Assembly (NCBI GenBank): GCA_016285075.1
Contig: JAEEQB010000005.1
Coordinates: 1 to 64,000 of the forward strand
Origin: Prevotella sp.
GTDB taxonomy: Bacteria; Bacteroidota; Bacteroidia; Bacteroidales; Bacteroidaceae
Direction: 5' to 3'
Length of the DNA stretch: 64,000 bases
The notes beneath the pieces were generated by a model, which searched no databases, was not told where the DNA came from, and saw only the letters and a list, made by a program, of their open reading frames with translations. This document shows positions 8,179 to 15,638 of this stretch, one piece after another (the first letter of the stretch is position 1; the number at the start of each line of letters is the position of its first letter). The position numbers were made by a program, and so were the translations under genes.

Positions 8179-8270
8179 TCAAATATAAAAAGATGAAAGA
8201 ATAAAAGAAGCAAAAGATTAATCCAAAGAAATGACTGACCTTGATACAACTCACACCGAGAAAAAGAAAT

Positions 8271-8296
8271 GAGCGGCGATATTCCTACCGCCGCTC
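8271..8296. terminator. Terminator-like hairpin at the convergent gene end
   Basis: GAGCGGCG...CGCCGCTC, 8-bp perfect stem, 7 nt before the stop of the minus-strand gene at 8303. Together with the 8146 hairpin it separates converging transcripts. Confidence 0.5.
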
Positions 8297-8302
8297 TTGT
8301 GT

Positions 8303-8950
8303 TTAGTGATCAAGAAAGGAAAAGTCCTCGATGTGAGGACCGTCGTGCCAGTAGTCCGTGAAGTCCTCGGAGCATGGGGGAAGGTTCTCACCCTGACCCT
8401 CGCGGAAGATGATTGCCGTTTCCTGATTCTTCCTGCACATGTCCATCTCCGCATCCCATTCCATTTGGAGCTGATCGGGAAACCAGTTGCTGTCGTAGTT
8501 CTCACCGAAGAGATAGTGATAAGAGGTGCCAAACGTCTCACTGGCTATCCGTTCCATGTAATCACTCCACCAGTAGTCTTCAGGGAATCCTAATGCCTTG
8601 TAAAGGTCGCAACAGCGCTTGATGAGCAGTTCGTACTCCGTCTCTGAGATGACATCTGTCAGTCTTACCCTTTTGTTGTCGAACCAGACGTACTGCCAGT
8701 CTTCAATGTCCTTGTCCTCAATTAGGCTTGCGGTGAGTCCCCATACCTTTAAGGCCCAGATAAAATGACCGGTCTCGGCACAGAGGTCGCCTATACGCGA
8801 ACCTTTCAGGTACTTCCGCTTGCAACTTGCCGCGCAACGGATGGGATGGATCTCACGATTGACCAAGTCCCTGAGCAATCGGGCTTCAAGATGGGTCACA
8901 ACACCATTGGGTAAGCATCTGCATACCCTGTAGGGAATTCTTCTTCTCAT
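8303..8950 (-). CDS. Hypothetical protein
   Basis: The ORF extends to a start at 8998, but ATG at 8950 (MRRRIPYRVCRCLP) is preferred; this gives 215 residues. It is Cys- and Trp-rich, with an acidic C-terminus (DYWHDGPHIEDFSFLDH) and no signal peptide or membrane segment. The basic N-terminus and several cysteines (CRC, CAASCK, RCCDLY) could bind metal, but no known motif is clear. No family recognised. A consensus promoter (9104-9136) lies upstream and the gene stands alone, converging on the DUF3836 gene. Confidence 0.5.
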   Translation of the reverse strand: MRRRIPYRVCRCLPNGVVTHLEARLLRDLVNREIHPIRCAASCKRKYLKGSRIGDLCAETGHFIWALKVWGLTASLIEDKDIEDWQYVWFDNKRVRLTDVISETEYELLIKRCCDLYKALGFPEDYWWSDYMERIASETFGTSYHYLFGENYDSNWFPDQLQMEWDAEMDMCRKNQETAIIFREGQGENLPPCSEDFTDYWHDGPHIEDFSFLDH

Positions 8951-9103
8951 AAAACTGTGTTTGAATGTAGTGTAACAATGTAAAAGAACGCCTTTCACCC
9001 ATCGTAACGACGGGTGTTGAAAAGGTCCAAAAACCTCATGGTTACACTGCTTTCAAGCGGATTCTTAGCTACGTCATACGGCTACCCTTCTCATTTTGCG
9101 GGT

Positions 9104-9136
9104 GCAAAACTACACATTATTCCTGAAACCACCAAA
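9104..9136 (-). promoter_or_regulatory. Promoter upstream of the 8303-8950 gene
   Basis: Minus strand TTTG (9136..9133), 20-nt spacer, TAGTTTTGC (9112..9104); the leader of about 150 nt contains a small CACCC...GGGTG hairpin near 9027-9046. Confidence 0.5.
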
Positions 9137-9153
9137 TTTTTTACGGGAAATAT

Positions 9154-10593
9154 TTATTTGCAGAGTCGGCAGCCCTCGCACTTGCTGAGCTGTCCTCGGA
9201 AGCGTTTCTCTACAAGGTAGTGCAGACGGTCGCGCAGGGGACTGAGCTGCATCTTGTCTATCACCTCGTTGATGAATGCCTGCTGGAGGAGCAGACGTGC
9301 CTCGGCAAGGCTGATGCCACGTTGCCGCATGTAGAACAAGGCTGCATCGTTCAGCTGGCCTACAGTGGAGCCGTGGGCACACTTCACGTCGTCGGCATAG
9401 ATCTCGAGCATGGGCTGGGTGTACATACGGGCCTCATTGGATGCACAGAGGTTCTGGTTGGTCATCTGAGAGACGGTCTGCTGAGCCCCCGGCTGTACCA
9501 GCACACGCCCGGCAAAGGCACCGGTGGCGTGGTCGTTGAGTACATATTTATATAGTTCGTTGGAAGTGCAGTGGGTAGCCTGATGGGTGATGAGGGTGTT
9601 GTTGTCCACGTGCTGCTGCTTGTCGGCAATGACACAGCCATAGCAGGCACACTCGGCACCTTCTCCAGAGAATATGAGGTCGAGCTTGTTGCGGGTGATG
9701 CCGTTGTGCAGGGTGATGACATTGTGGTTGACGCGGCTGTCACGCTGCTGGTCGATATAGACATTGCTCACACGGACATTCTTGGCGTGGGTCTCTTCCA
9801 GGCAGTAGAGGTCAAGTGAGGCGTTGGCTCCCACGTAGGCCTCGATGATCTGTGTGGTCAGAAAGTGGCAATCGTCGGCGGCATGGTCGCAGAAGAGCAT
9901 CTTGACTTCTGCTCCTTCCTCCAGGACTATCAATACGCGACGATTGACCATCAAGGCTTCATTCCCCACACGTTCCGAAGGCGTCTTGGTCTCAGGCTCT
10001 GAAGAGCCGATATTGGCATTGCTCTTCGCTTGCATGAACGGCGACTTCAGAATGTTGATGACCTGGATGGCGCGGTCTACCTTGACGTTTCTTGGCACAT
10101 AGACCAACAGACCGTCCTGTGCCAGCATTGTGTTCAAAGCGGTAACGGCATCGTCGGAGGTCTTGGCGAGTTTTGCATAATAATTCCCGATGAAATCGGC
10201 GTTTTTTGCCAATGATCCAATGATGACACCCTCAGGCAGTTTGGGAGAGGAGCTGGGTATTCTCGTTCCACTTTCCACTTTACTCGCTTCACTATAGAAC
10301 GCATCGTTCACCATGAAGAAGAGATTGGTGGAGAGGTTGGGCACATCGCATCGGAAAGCCTGATAGGGGTCTACGGGAATCGTCAGCCTGTTCAGGTTCA
10401 ACCCGTAGTCGGGTGCAAAAAGCCTGCTGATGTCGGTATACTTATAGCGTTCCACCTTCCGGGAAGGGAAACCTTGGGATACGAAGTGTTCAAAGGCCTC
10501 GTCGCGTATGGCATTCATCTCTGCCGGGGCGTGGTCACAGATGATCTGCCTTGCCTGTTTGTACAACTCAATATATTGCTGCTCGCTGCTCAT
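9154..10593 (-). CDS. sufD: Fe-S cluster assembly protein SufD
   Basis: 479 residues, the usual length for Bacteroidota SufD. Recognised by the N-terminal FPSRKVERYKYTDISRLF block and by the conserved beta-helix core with RVLVQPGAQQTVSQMTNQN and the KCAHGSTVGQLNDAALFYMRQRG block that holds the conserved His of the SufB/SufD family. SufD forms the SufBC2D scaffold that builds Fe-S clusters in the cytoplasm. The C-terminus ends in a Cys cluster (SKCEGCRLCK), a tail seen in many Bacteroidota SufD proteins. Its start overlaps the sufC stop by 4 nt (ATGA), so the two are translationally coupled. No sufB is present next to it in this window. Confidence 0.95.
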   Translation of the reverse strand: MSSEQQYIELYKQARQIICDHAPAEMNAIRDEAFEHFVSQGFPSRKVERYKYTDISRLFAPDYGLNLNRLTIPVDPYQAFRCDVPNLSTNLFFMVNDAFYSEASKVESGTRIPSSSPKLPEGVIIGSLAKNADFIGNYYAKLAKTSDDAVTALNTMLAQDGLLVYVPRNVKVDRAIQVINILKSPFMQAKSNANIGSSEPETKTPSERVGNEALMVNRRVLIVLEEGAEVKMLFCDHAADDCHFLTTQIIEAYVGANASLDLYCLEETHAKNVRVSNVYIDQQRDSRVNHNVITLHNGITRNKLDLIFSGEGAECACYGCVIADKQQHVDNNTLITHQATHCTSNELYKYVLNDHATGAFAGRVLVQPGAQQTVSQMTNQNLCASNEARMYTQPMLEIYADDVKCAHGSTVGQLNDAALFYMRQRGISLAEARLLLQQAFINEVIDKMQLSPLRDRLHYLVEKRFRGQLSKCEGCRLCK

Positions 10594-11345
10594 TCTTCTC
10601 CTATCTCCTCTTTTATCCAGTCATAACCATGCTCCTGAATCTCCTTGGCCAGTTCGGGGCCTCCGGTCTTGACAATACGACCCTTGTAGAGCACGTGGAC
10701 GTACTGGGGACGAATCATCTCTAACAACCGGTCATAGTGGGTTATCACTATGCATGAGGTCTCTGGAGTCTGCAATTTGTTGACACCCTCGGCTACAATG
10801 CGCATAGCATCGACATCGAGGCCGGAATCGGTCTCATCAAGAATACTGAGCTTGGGTTCCAGCATGGCCATCTGGAAAATCTCGTTGCGTTTCTTCTCAC
10901 CTCCGCTGAAGCCCTCGTTGACAGAACGGTTGGCCAGCTTGGAGTCGAGTTCCACAACCTTGCGCTTTTCGCGCTGCAGTTTCAGGAATTCTGCCGGTTT
11001 CATCGGTTCCAACCCCTGGTACTTGCGCTTCTCGTTGATGGCAGCTTTCATGAAATTGGTCATTGACACGCCCGGTATCTCCACGGGATACTGGAATGAA
11101 AGGAAAAGCCCCTCATGAGCCCTGTCCTCAGGTGCCATCTGCAGCAGGTCCTTTCCATTGAACCACGCCTCGCCTTCTGTCACCTCGTAGAGCGGATTGC
11201 CCACGAGCACAGCACTCAGCGTAGACTTGCCCGAACCGTTAGGTCCCATGATGGCATGGGTCTCTCCATCGTTGATGACCAGATCTATTCCTTTCAGTAT
11301 TTCCTTGTCGCCAATATTGGCATGCAGGTTCTTGACTTCTAACAT
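10590..11345 (-). CDS. sufC: Fe-S assembly ATPase SufC
   Basis: 251-residue ABC-type ATPase: Walker A GPNGSGKST, signature FSGGEKKRNEIFQ, Walker B LSILDETDSGLDVD and switch-His ITHYDR. The ETDSGLD sequence and EKKRNE signature are specific for SufC. It drives conformational change of the SufBCD scaffold. The gene lies 47 nt after the beta-helix protein gene at 11393; that gap has no TAnnTTTGC box but does have AT-rich tgagatattgagaaatt-type micro-repeats, so sufCD may be read from the upstream VTC operon promoter. sufB, normally directly upstream, is missing here; sufS lies 8 kb away. Confidence 0.95.
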   Translation of the reverse strand: MLEVKNLHANIGDKEILKGIDLVINDGETHAIMGPNGSGKSTLSAVLVGNPLYEVTEGEAWFNGKDLLQMAPEDRAHEGLFLSFQYPVEIPGVSMTNFMKAAINEKRKYQGLEPMKPAEFLKLQREKRKVVELDSKLANRSVNEGFSGGEKKRNEIFQMAMLEPKLSILDETDSGLDVDAMRIVAEGVNKLQTPETSCIVITHYDRLLEMIRPQYVHVLYKGRIVKTGGPELAKEIQEHGYDWIKEEIGEE

Positions 11346-11392
11346 AGTGATATTATGAAATTGAGAGATTGAGAAAATGAGATATTGAGAAA

Positions 11393-12574
11393 TTAATATT
11401 CTATGATGACGGAACGCTTTTCGAGAATACAGGTGGCAGGCGTTCCAATGACAGTGACGCGGGCTGTGGGGTCTTCGCTCTCATTTCCGTTGTCGCAGGC
11501 CCAGCTCTTCTTGACAGAAGCCTTGAACGAACCGCCGCTGACAATGATACCCGTGTCGCTCTTGACGGCCTTGGGCTTACCCTCGTCGTTAGAGCCGGTA
11601 GTGGTGATGTTGAGGCTTCCGCCGCTGAACTCCACGTTCTGGCTGCAGTTGATGCCTTTACCACCATCGCCAGTACTGGTGATGGTAAGGGAACCACCTG
11701 ACATGGTGAAGAGGCTGTCGCTTTTGATGCCTGCACAAGACGTAGTGTCGATGACTCCATCCTTCTTCTCGATGAGACAGTCGCCCTTGGTGGTGATGGT
11801 GATGTTGCCACCAGTGATTTCCGTACGTGCATCGTTCTTGATGCCACGTGCACCGTCGGCAGTGACATTGATGGTGAGGATACCGGCGCTGATGAACAGG
11901 CCGTCATTGATCTTGATGCCATTGCTGGCAGTAGAGTTGGCATTGATGGTGATGTCTTCGGCAACGATGATATAGTCATCAGAGGCGATGGCGTTCTTGC
12001 AGTTGCCAGTGACATTAAGTGTTCCTGTGCCCTGGAAATAGATCTGCCCCTCGCTGAAGAGCGCACCTTTCTGGTCGATGTCGCGCTCAATATAGGATGT
12101 GCCGTCGGTGAGGGTGTTGTTAGTACCGTCAGGACAGTTCACATAGAGTGCCTTGCTACACTGATTGTTAATGGCAGGGCCTTCGGGGTTGGTGATACTT
12201 ACATTGTTCATCACGATGCTAAATGGTGCCTCCCGATAGATGAGCAATGAGCCGTCGGGAGTGGAACCATTGAGAACAATGGTGATGTGATTTGTTGTGG
12301 CAGAGCTGATGACGACATCGGCTCCGCTGATGGTGAACTCGCTGTCAAGAGCACCAGTGACGGTGGCAGAAGCACCGTCATAGCTGACATAGATAGTGTC
12401 GCTGGAGGTGGCGGGAATGTCGGGTTCCTCGGGTTCTTCTTCCTCAGCCTTGATATATTCGCTGAAGTCGGTGGTATCGTCGTTCTCGCAGGCAGTGAAG
12501 GCAGTGAGTGCTACGGCAAAACCGCAACTCATGCAAAATGCAAGGAGAAACTTCTGTATGCTTGTGGTCTTCAT
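11393..12574 (-). CDS. Cthe_2159-like carbohydrate-binding beta-helix lipoprotein
   Basis: A signal peptide with lipobox (LTAFTACEND) is best placed from the second ATG (12574); the listed ORF begins 9 nt earlier. After an acidic linker, about 300 residues form a right-handed beta-helix built from short repeats such as ITISGADVVIS, ITINANSTASNGIKIND, ISGGxxTIT and GGSLNITTTGSND. This matches the Cthe_2159 / DUF4353 family, described as polygalacturonate-binding beta-helix proteins that often sit beside CotH, VTC and DUF4956 genes. It is the last gene of that set here (DUF2490 gene 18 nt upstream), before sufC. Likely surface-exposed. Confidence 0.8.
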   Translation of the reverse strand: MKTTSIQKFLLAFCMSCGFAVALTAFTACENDDTTDFSEYIKAEEEEPEEPDIPATSSDTIYVSYDGASATVTGALDSEFTISGADVVISSATTNHITIVLNGSTPDGSLLIYREAPFSIVMNNVSITNPEGPAINNQCSKALYVNCPDGTNNTLTDGTSYIERDIDQKGALFSEGQIYFQGTGTLNVTGNCKNAIASDDYIIVAEDITINANSTASNGIKINDGLFISAGILTINVTADGARGIKNDARTEITGGNITITTKGDCLIEKKDGVIDTTSCAGIKSDSLFTMSGGSLTITSTGDGGKGINCSQNVEFSGGSLNITTTGSNDEGKPKAVKSDTGIIVSGGSFKASVKKSWACDNGNESEDPTARVTVIGTPATCILEKRSVIIEY

Positions 12575-12601
12575 ATCTGTCATACCTTGTTATCCGTAAT
12601 C

Positions 12602-13387
12602 TTAGAACTTGATTTTGTAGCCTACGCCCAGATAGTGCATATCGGGTTCGTAGTCGTTTTCATCTACATGGCGCTGGTCCTGGAAGCGGTAGTAGAGCTC
12701 GAAAGAATGCTGCTTGGAGAGCTTCAGACTTGTGCCCACCGAGTAGCGTACTTTCTCGATACCCCAGCTGTTGTAGAGCTCCACGCTGGCAAAGGGTTTC
12801 AGTGTGGCACGCTTACGGTCGTACTCTACCTCAAAGCGTGAGCGTAGCTGATTCTTGGCCTTGCCATTGCGTACCCTTGTCTGTGATGCCCATCCGTCTG
12901 TGCCTTGCCATGTGGAGGAGCCGTAGTCACTGAAATAGTAACGCTCAGTATCGGCTTGCGGACGATAGGTGTATTGCCAGCGTTCACGCAGCGAGATTTT
13001 CAGATTGGTACCCGGCAGCTTCGTATCAGCAGTCAGCGAGGCGTTCAGCCTGTGACGGATGCCCCAGTAGCTGGGCCGCCAGTATTTGGTGGCGATCTTC
13101 TCGCGATAGTTGTTGTAAAGCAGGATGTAAGAGGCATCAGCTTTCAACCATTTCGTGAGTTTGTAGTCCAAGCCCACAGAACCGCTCCAGCGGTCTGCTG
13201 TCTTGAAATTATTGCGGGAACGGAAATCGCCTCCAAGGTTGATGCTGAGGTTCGAGGTCAGCTTCTTCTCGGCTTCAACGCTTACAATCAGACCACCTTC
13301 CGATTGCGCCACTGCGTGGCTAAATGACAAATGATAAATGATAAATGATAATATCACCCATCTTTTTTCACCCCATACTCTCATCAT
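12602..13387 (-). CDS. DUF2490 outer-membrane beta-barrel protein
   Basis: 261 residues with a signal peptide (ends near HAVAQ). The mature part has amphipathic beta strands with aromatic girdles (LSINLGGDFRSRNNF, WRPSYWGIRHRLNASLT, ISLRERWQYTYRPQ) and ends in a barrel-closing strand LGVGYKIKF. This is the DUF2490 pattern; such proteins are predicted 10-12 strand outer-membrane barrels of unknown cargo. The gene sits 6 nt after DUF4956. The 5' end contains an ATGATAAATGATAAATG microrepeat that is translated as part of the signal peptide. Confidence 0.8.
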   Translation of the reverse strand: MMRVWGEKRWVILSFIIYHLSFSHAVAQSEGGLIVSVEAEKKLTSNLSINLGGDFRSRNNFKTADRWSGSVGLDYKLTKWLKADASYILLYNNYREKIATKYWRPSYWGIRHRLNASLTADTKLPGTNLKISLRERWQYTYRPQADTERYYFSDYGSSTWQGTDGWASQTRVRNGKAKNQLRSRFEVEYDRKRATLKPFASVELYNSWGIEKVRYSVGTSLKLSKQHSFELYYRFQDQRHVDENDYEPDMHYLGVGYKIKF

Positions 13388-13393
13388 AGCTTC

Positions 13394-14053
13394 CTAAAAT
13401 AAAATGCTGTGTAATGTCTCGCGCCATTGCGACTTGCGTACCTCGTACTGTCCATCCACATCGCTGGCAGAGTCACCTTCATACGTAATTTTAAGTACGG
13501 CAGAATCCTTCAGGAAGTCAACGCCTCCCACATTGATTCTCAAGATCTTCAACCCTAAGCGCTGCTCCAAGTCAGCCTTCAGTTCTGCACGACGCTCAGG
13601 CTTGATCAGTTCAATACGGTCGTACTGAATGAGTTTTGTCTGCTGCACCTTCAGACTCAGTTCACAAAGCCAGATGGTAGTGACTGTGACTGCATCGACA
13701 ATGAGTAACTCTAAATAGTCTTCAGCCATGGCGTGAACCACAGAGAGGCAGATGATGACAAACAAATAGGTCATCTCGCGAACCGGCATGGCATCTGTGC
13801 GATAACGCATGATGGAGAAGATGCCGAACAACCCCAGACCCACACCCATGGATGCCTTGCCACGCTCTATGCCCATCATGAAGTAGACCAAGAAGAAGAT
13901 GGCCACCGACATCAGCATGAACGTGAAGAAGAAGTCGCGGCGATGGCTCTTTTTATAATACAGCCGGGAGATGATCACCCAGTTCACTACCAAGCAGATG
14001 ATGAACTTCACCATCGTGCTCAGGAATTCGGTAGAAAAAATCGTTGTATCCAT
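13394..14053 (-). CDS. DUF4956 inner-membrane protein
   Basis: 219 residues with about four membrane segments in the first half (e.g. FIICLVVNWVIISRLYY, FFFTFMLMSVAIFFLVYFMMG) and a cytoplasmic C-terminal domain ending QYEVRKSQWRETLHSILF. The GKASMGVGLGLFGIFSIMRYRT motif is characteristic of DUF4956. Genes of this family typically neighbour VTC-domain proteins, as here (22-nt gap), and may form the membrane partner for polymer transfer; that role is inference. Confidence 0.85.
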   Translation of the reverse strand: MDTTIFSTEFLSTMVKFIICLVVNWVIISRLYYKKSHRRDFFFTFMLMSVAIFFLVYFMMGIERGKASMGVGLGLFGIFSIMRYRTDAMPVREMTYLFVIICLSVVHAMAEDYLELLIVDAVTVTTIWLCELSLKVQQTKLIQYDRIELIKPERRAELKADLEQRLGLKILRINVGGVDFLKDSAVLKITYEGDSASDVDGQYEVRKSQWRETLHSILF

Positions 14054-14075
14054 AACTATATCTCTTTTTACCTTA

Positions 14076-14825
14076 TTAATTATTCATCTTTTCTATCTTC
14101 TCAATGTCACGCAGCTTCTGCTTGAAGAGGTTCACTGGCAGATCCTCGTTCGTCATGGCTGCCCCCATGCAGTATTTGCTGAAGCCGTGGGGTTTGATGT
14201 GCAGTTCTCGAAGCATGGACAGTACAGGAGAGAATACCTGACCGTCGCGCTTCAGTTCGATAATCACTAATGGTCCCATGTCTCGGTCGTGACCTGTCAG
14301 CATGTTGTGGAACTGCAATTCTGTGTCGATGGTCAGACGTTCGGTCTTCAGCCTGTTCACCAAGGTGATGCGGTGGAAGAAGTTGTGCATGTGGGGAACC
14401 AAGTCGTCGACATTGAACCGAAGGGTACGGCTCAGGAATTCGCGCTTGGCAGTGTCGGCAAGGTCCATGTCATTGACCTCTATCCGCTTCTTCTTCGTAC
14501 GTCCGTGGTTGTTCTTGGTCTTCACCTCCATGAACTGCAGGTTGGAACTGACATAGGTGCGGAAACGTATCTTCTGGCGGCCAGCATGTCCGTGCTGGTG
14601 GTCCTTGAACATGTCAAAGCCCTGTGTGTCGAAATAGGTGGTGTCGTAGAGCATGTTCCGCTCTCCGTCAATCTCCTGAGCATAGTAGTCACCCTGAGCC
14701 ATCTCCAATAGACGGCAAAGCTGAGGAAGAGTGGTCACGAACTTAGTGTCCGTGCGGTTCATCAGCTTTACCGAGCTCATTTCTGCCAAGGTGATGGCGG
14801 GAAAATTCTGGAGTAGTTCTGTCAT
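14076..14825 (-). CDS. VTC-domain (polyphosphate polymerase-like) protein
   Basis: 249 residues, the size of a stand-alone VTC domain. Conserved features of the tunnel-fold (CYTH/TTM-like) catalytic site are visible: NRTDTKFV, KIRFRTY, FMEVKTKN, KKKRIEV, VIIELKRDG and GFSKYCMG. In eukaryotic Vtc4 these Lys/Arg and Glu residues bind ATP and the growing polyphosphate. Here the protein lacks an SPX domain. It is the first gene of a VTC / DUF4956 / DUF2490 / beta-helix operon behind its own promoter. A CotH-like kinase, common in such sets, is absent. Product could be polyphosphate or a modified surface polymer. Confidence 0.85.
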   Translation of the reverse strand: MTELLQNFPAITLAEMSSVKLMNRTDTKFVTTLPQLCRLLEMAQGDYYAQEIDGERNMLYDTTYFDTQGFDMFKDHQHGHAGRQKIRFRTYVSSNLQFMEVKTKNNHGRTKKKRIEVNDMDLADTAKREFLSRTLRFNVDDLVPHMHNFFHRITLVNRLKTERLTIDTELQFHNMLTGHDRDMGPLVIIELKRDGQVFSPVLSMLRELHIKPHGFSKYCMGAAMTNEDLPVNLFKQKLRDIEKIEKMNN

Positions 14826-14865
14826 GGATTTGTCGCTTTTAGTTTCCGCTTTCTATTTTCCGTTT

Positions 14866-14899
14866 GCAAAGGTAATAAAAAAGTAGTAAACTCAGCAAA
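14866..14899 (-). promoter_or_regulatory. Promoter of the VTC operon
   Basis: Minus strand TTTG (14899..14896), 21-nt spacer, TACCTTTGC (14874..14866), about 40 nt before the VTC start codon. Confidence 0.65.
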
Positions 14900-14949
14900 T
14901 CCATTCAACAAACCACCGTTTTTTTTCAGTTAATTAAAGTTCTGGTTAC

Positions 14950-15585
14950 TTACTGGAAGTCGAAACCGATGCGGACACCGTCATAGCTATTGCTTATCTG
15001 GCCAATAGCCTGGATGTTGGAGTTGCCGCTCAGAGCCGACAGCGTCTGCAGGACGGTAAGCAGTTTCTTGGCCTCGAAGAGGATGGCAATACCGTTGGCG
15101 TTGCGCTTGGCGTAGCAGTTCATGTTGAGCAGCAGGCCCTGCAGCTGTATCTTACAGTTGGACTCGTCGAACGTCCATCTGCCCTGCATGGGTTTGCCGC
15201 CAATGGTAGCAGAATAGGTACCATCCTGGTTGAATGTGATGCCGGTATTGCTGTTGTTGATGCCCACCTGCTGATAGTATGGCTGCAGCTTGCTCTTAAT
15301 CTGTGCGGCCACCACCTCACCGCCAGCCTTCGCCAACAGCTGATCACTGGTGAAGGCACAGCCGGGATTAGCATAACGCCATGTACCGATAAGATTCTGT
15401 GCGGTGACCTTCTGGGCACCGATGACGCTGGTAATGACGTTGGTAATGGTTCCTCCGTAGAGAACCTCATTCAGTACAGCACTGAGGATATCGCCAGTGG
15501 CCGATCCTGTCGAACCTGTTCCTAATGTTCCGCAGCCTGCCAATAGCATGGTGGCAGCTACTGCTAAAGTCTTAATTCTTTTCAT
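14950..15585 (-). CDS. DUF4923 lipoprotein
   Basis: The true start is the ATG at 15585 (MKRIKTLAVAATMLLAGCGT); the ORF-track start adds 17 residues before the signal peptide. The result is a 211-residue lipoprotein (Cys 18). The mature sequence has the DUF4923 pattern: ILSAVLNEVLYGG, NLIGTWRYANPGCAFTSD, GITFNQDGTYSATIGG and a closing GVRIGFDFQ. The GTWxY...F..DGTY core is lipocalin-like. Its function in Bacteroidales envelopes is unknown. It lies downstream of the lyase-like gene with a 53-nt gap. Confidence 0.8.
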   Translation of the reverse strand: MKRIKTLAVAATMLLAGCGTLGTGSTGSATGDILSAVLNEVLYGGTITNVITSVIGAQKVTAQNLIGTWRYANPGCAFTSDQLLAKAGGEVVAAQIKSKLQPYYQQVGINNSNTGITFNQDGTYSATIGGKPMQGRWTFDESNCKIQLQGLLLNMNCYAKRNANGIAILFEAKKLLTVLQTLSALSGNSNIQAIGQISNSYDGVRIGFDFQ

Positions 15586-15638
15586 AGTTTTTGTAAGTTT
15601 ATGAGTTTTGTTTATGTAAAATGTTTCTGTTTTCACGA

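Noticed and set aside
12287-12841. 184-residue plus-strand ORF across the beta-helix and DUF2490 genes
   Set aside because: It spans two real minus-strand genes and their intergenic gap; no RBS or domain.
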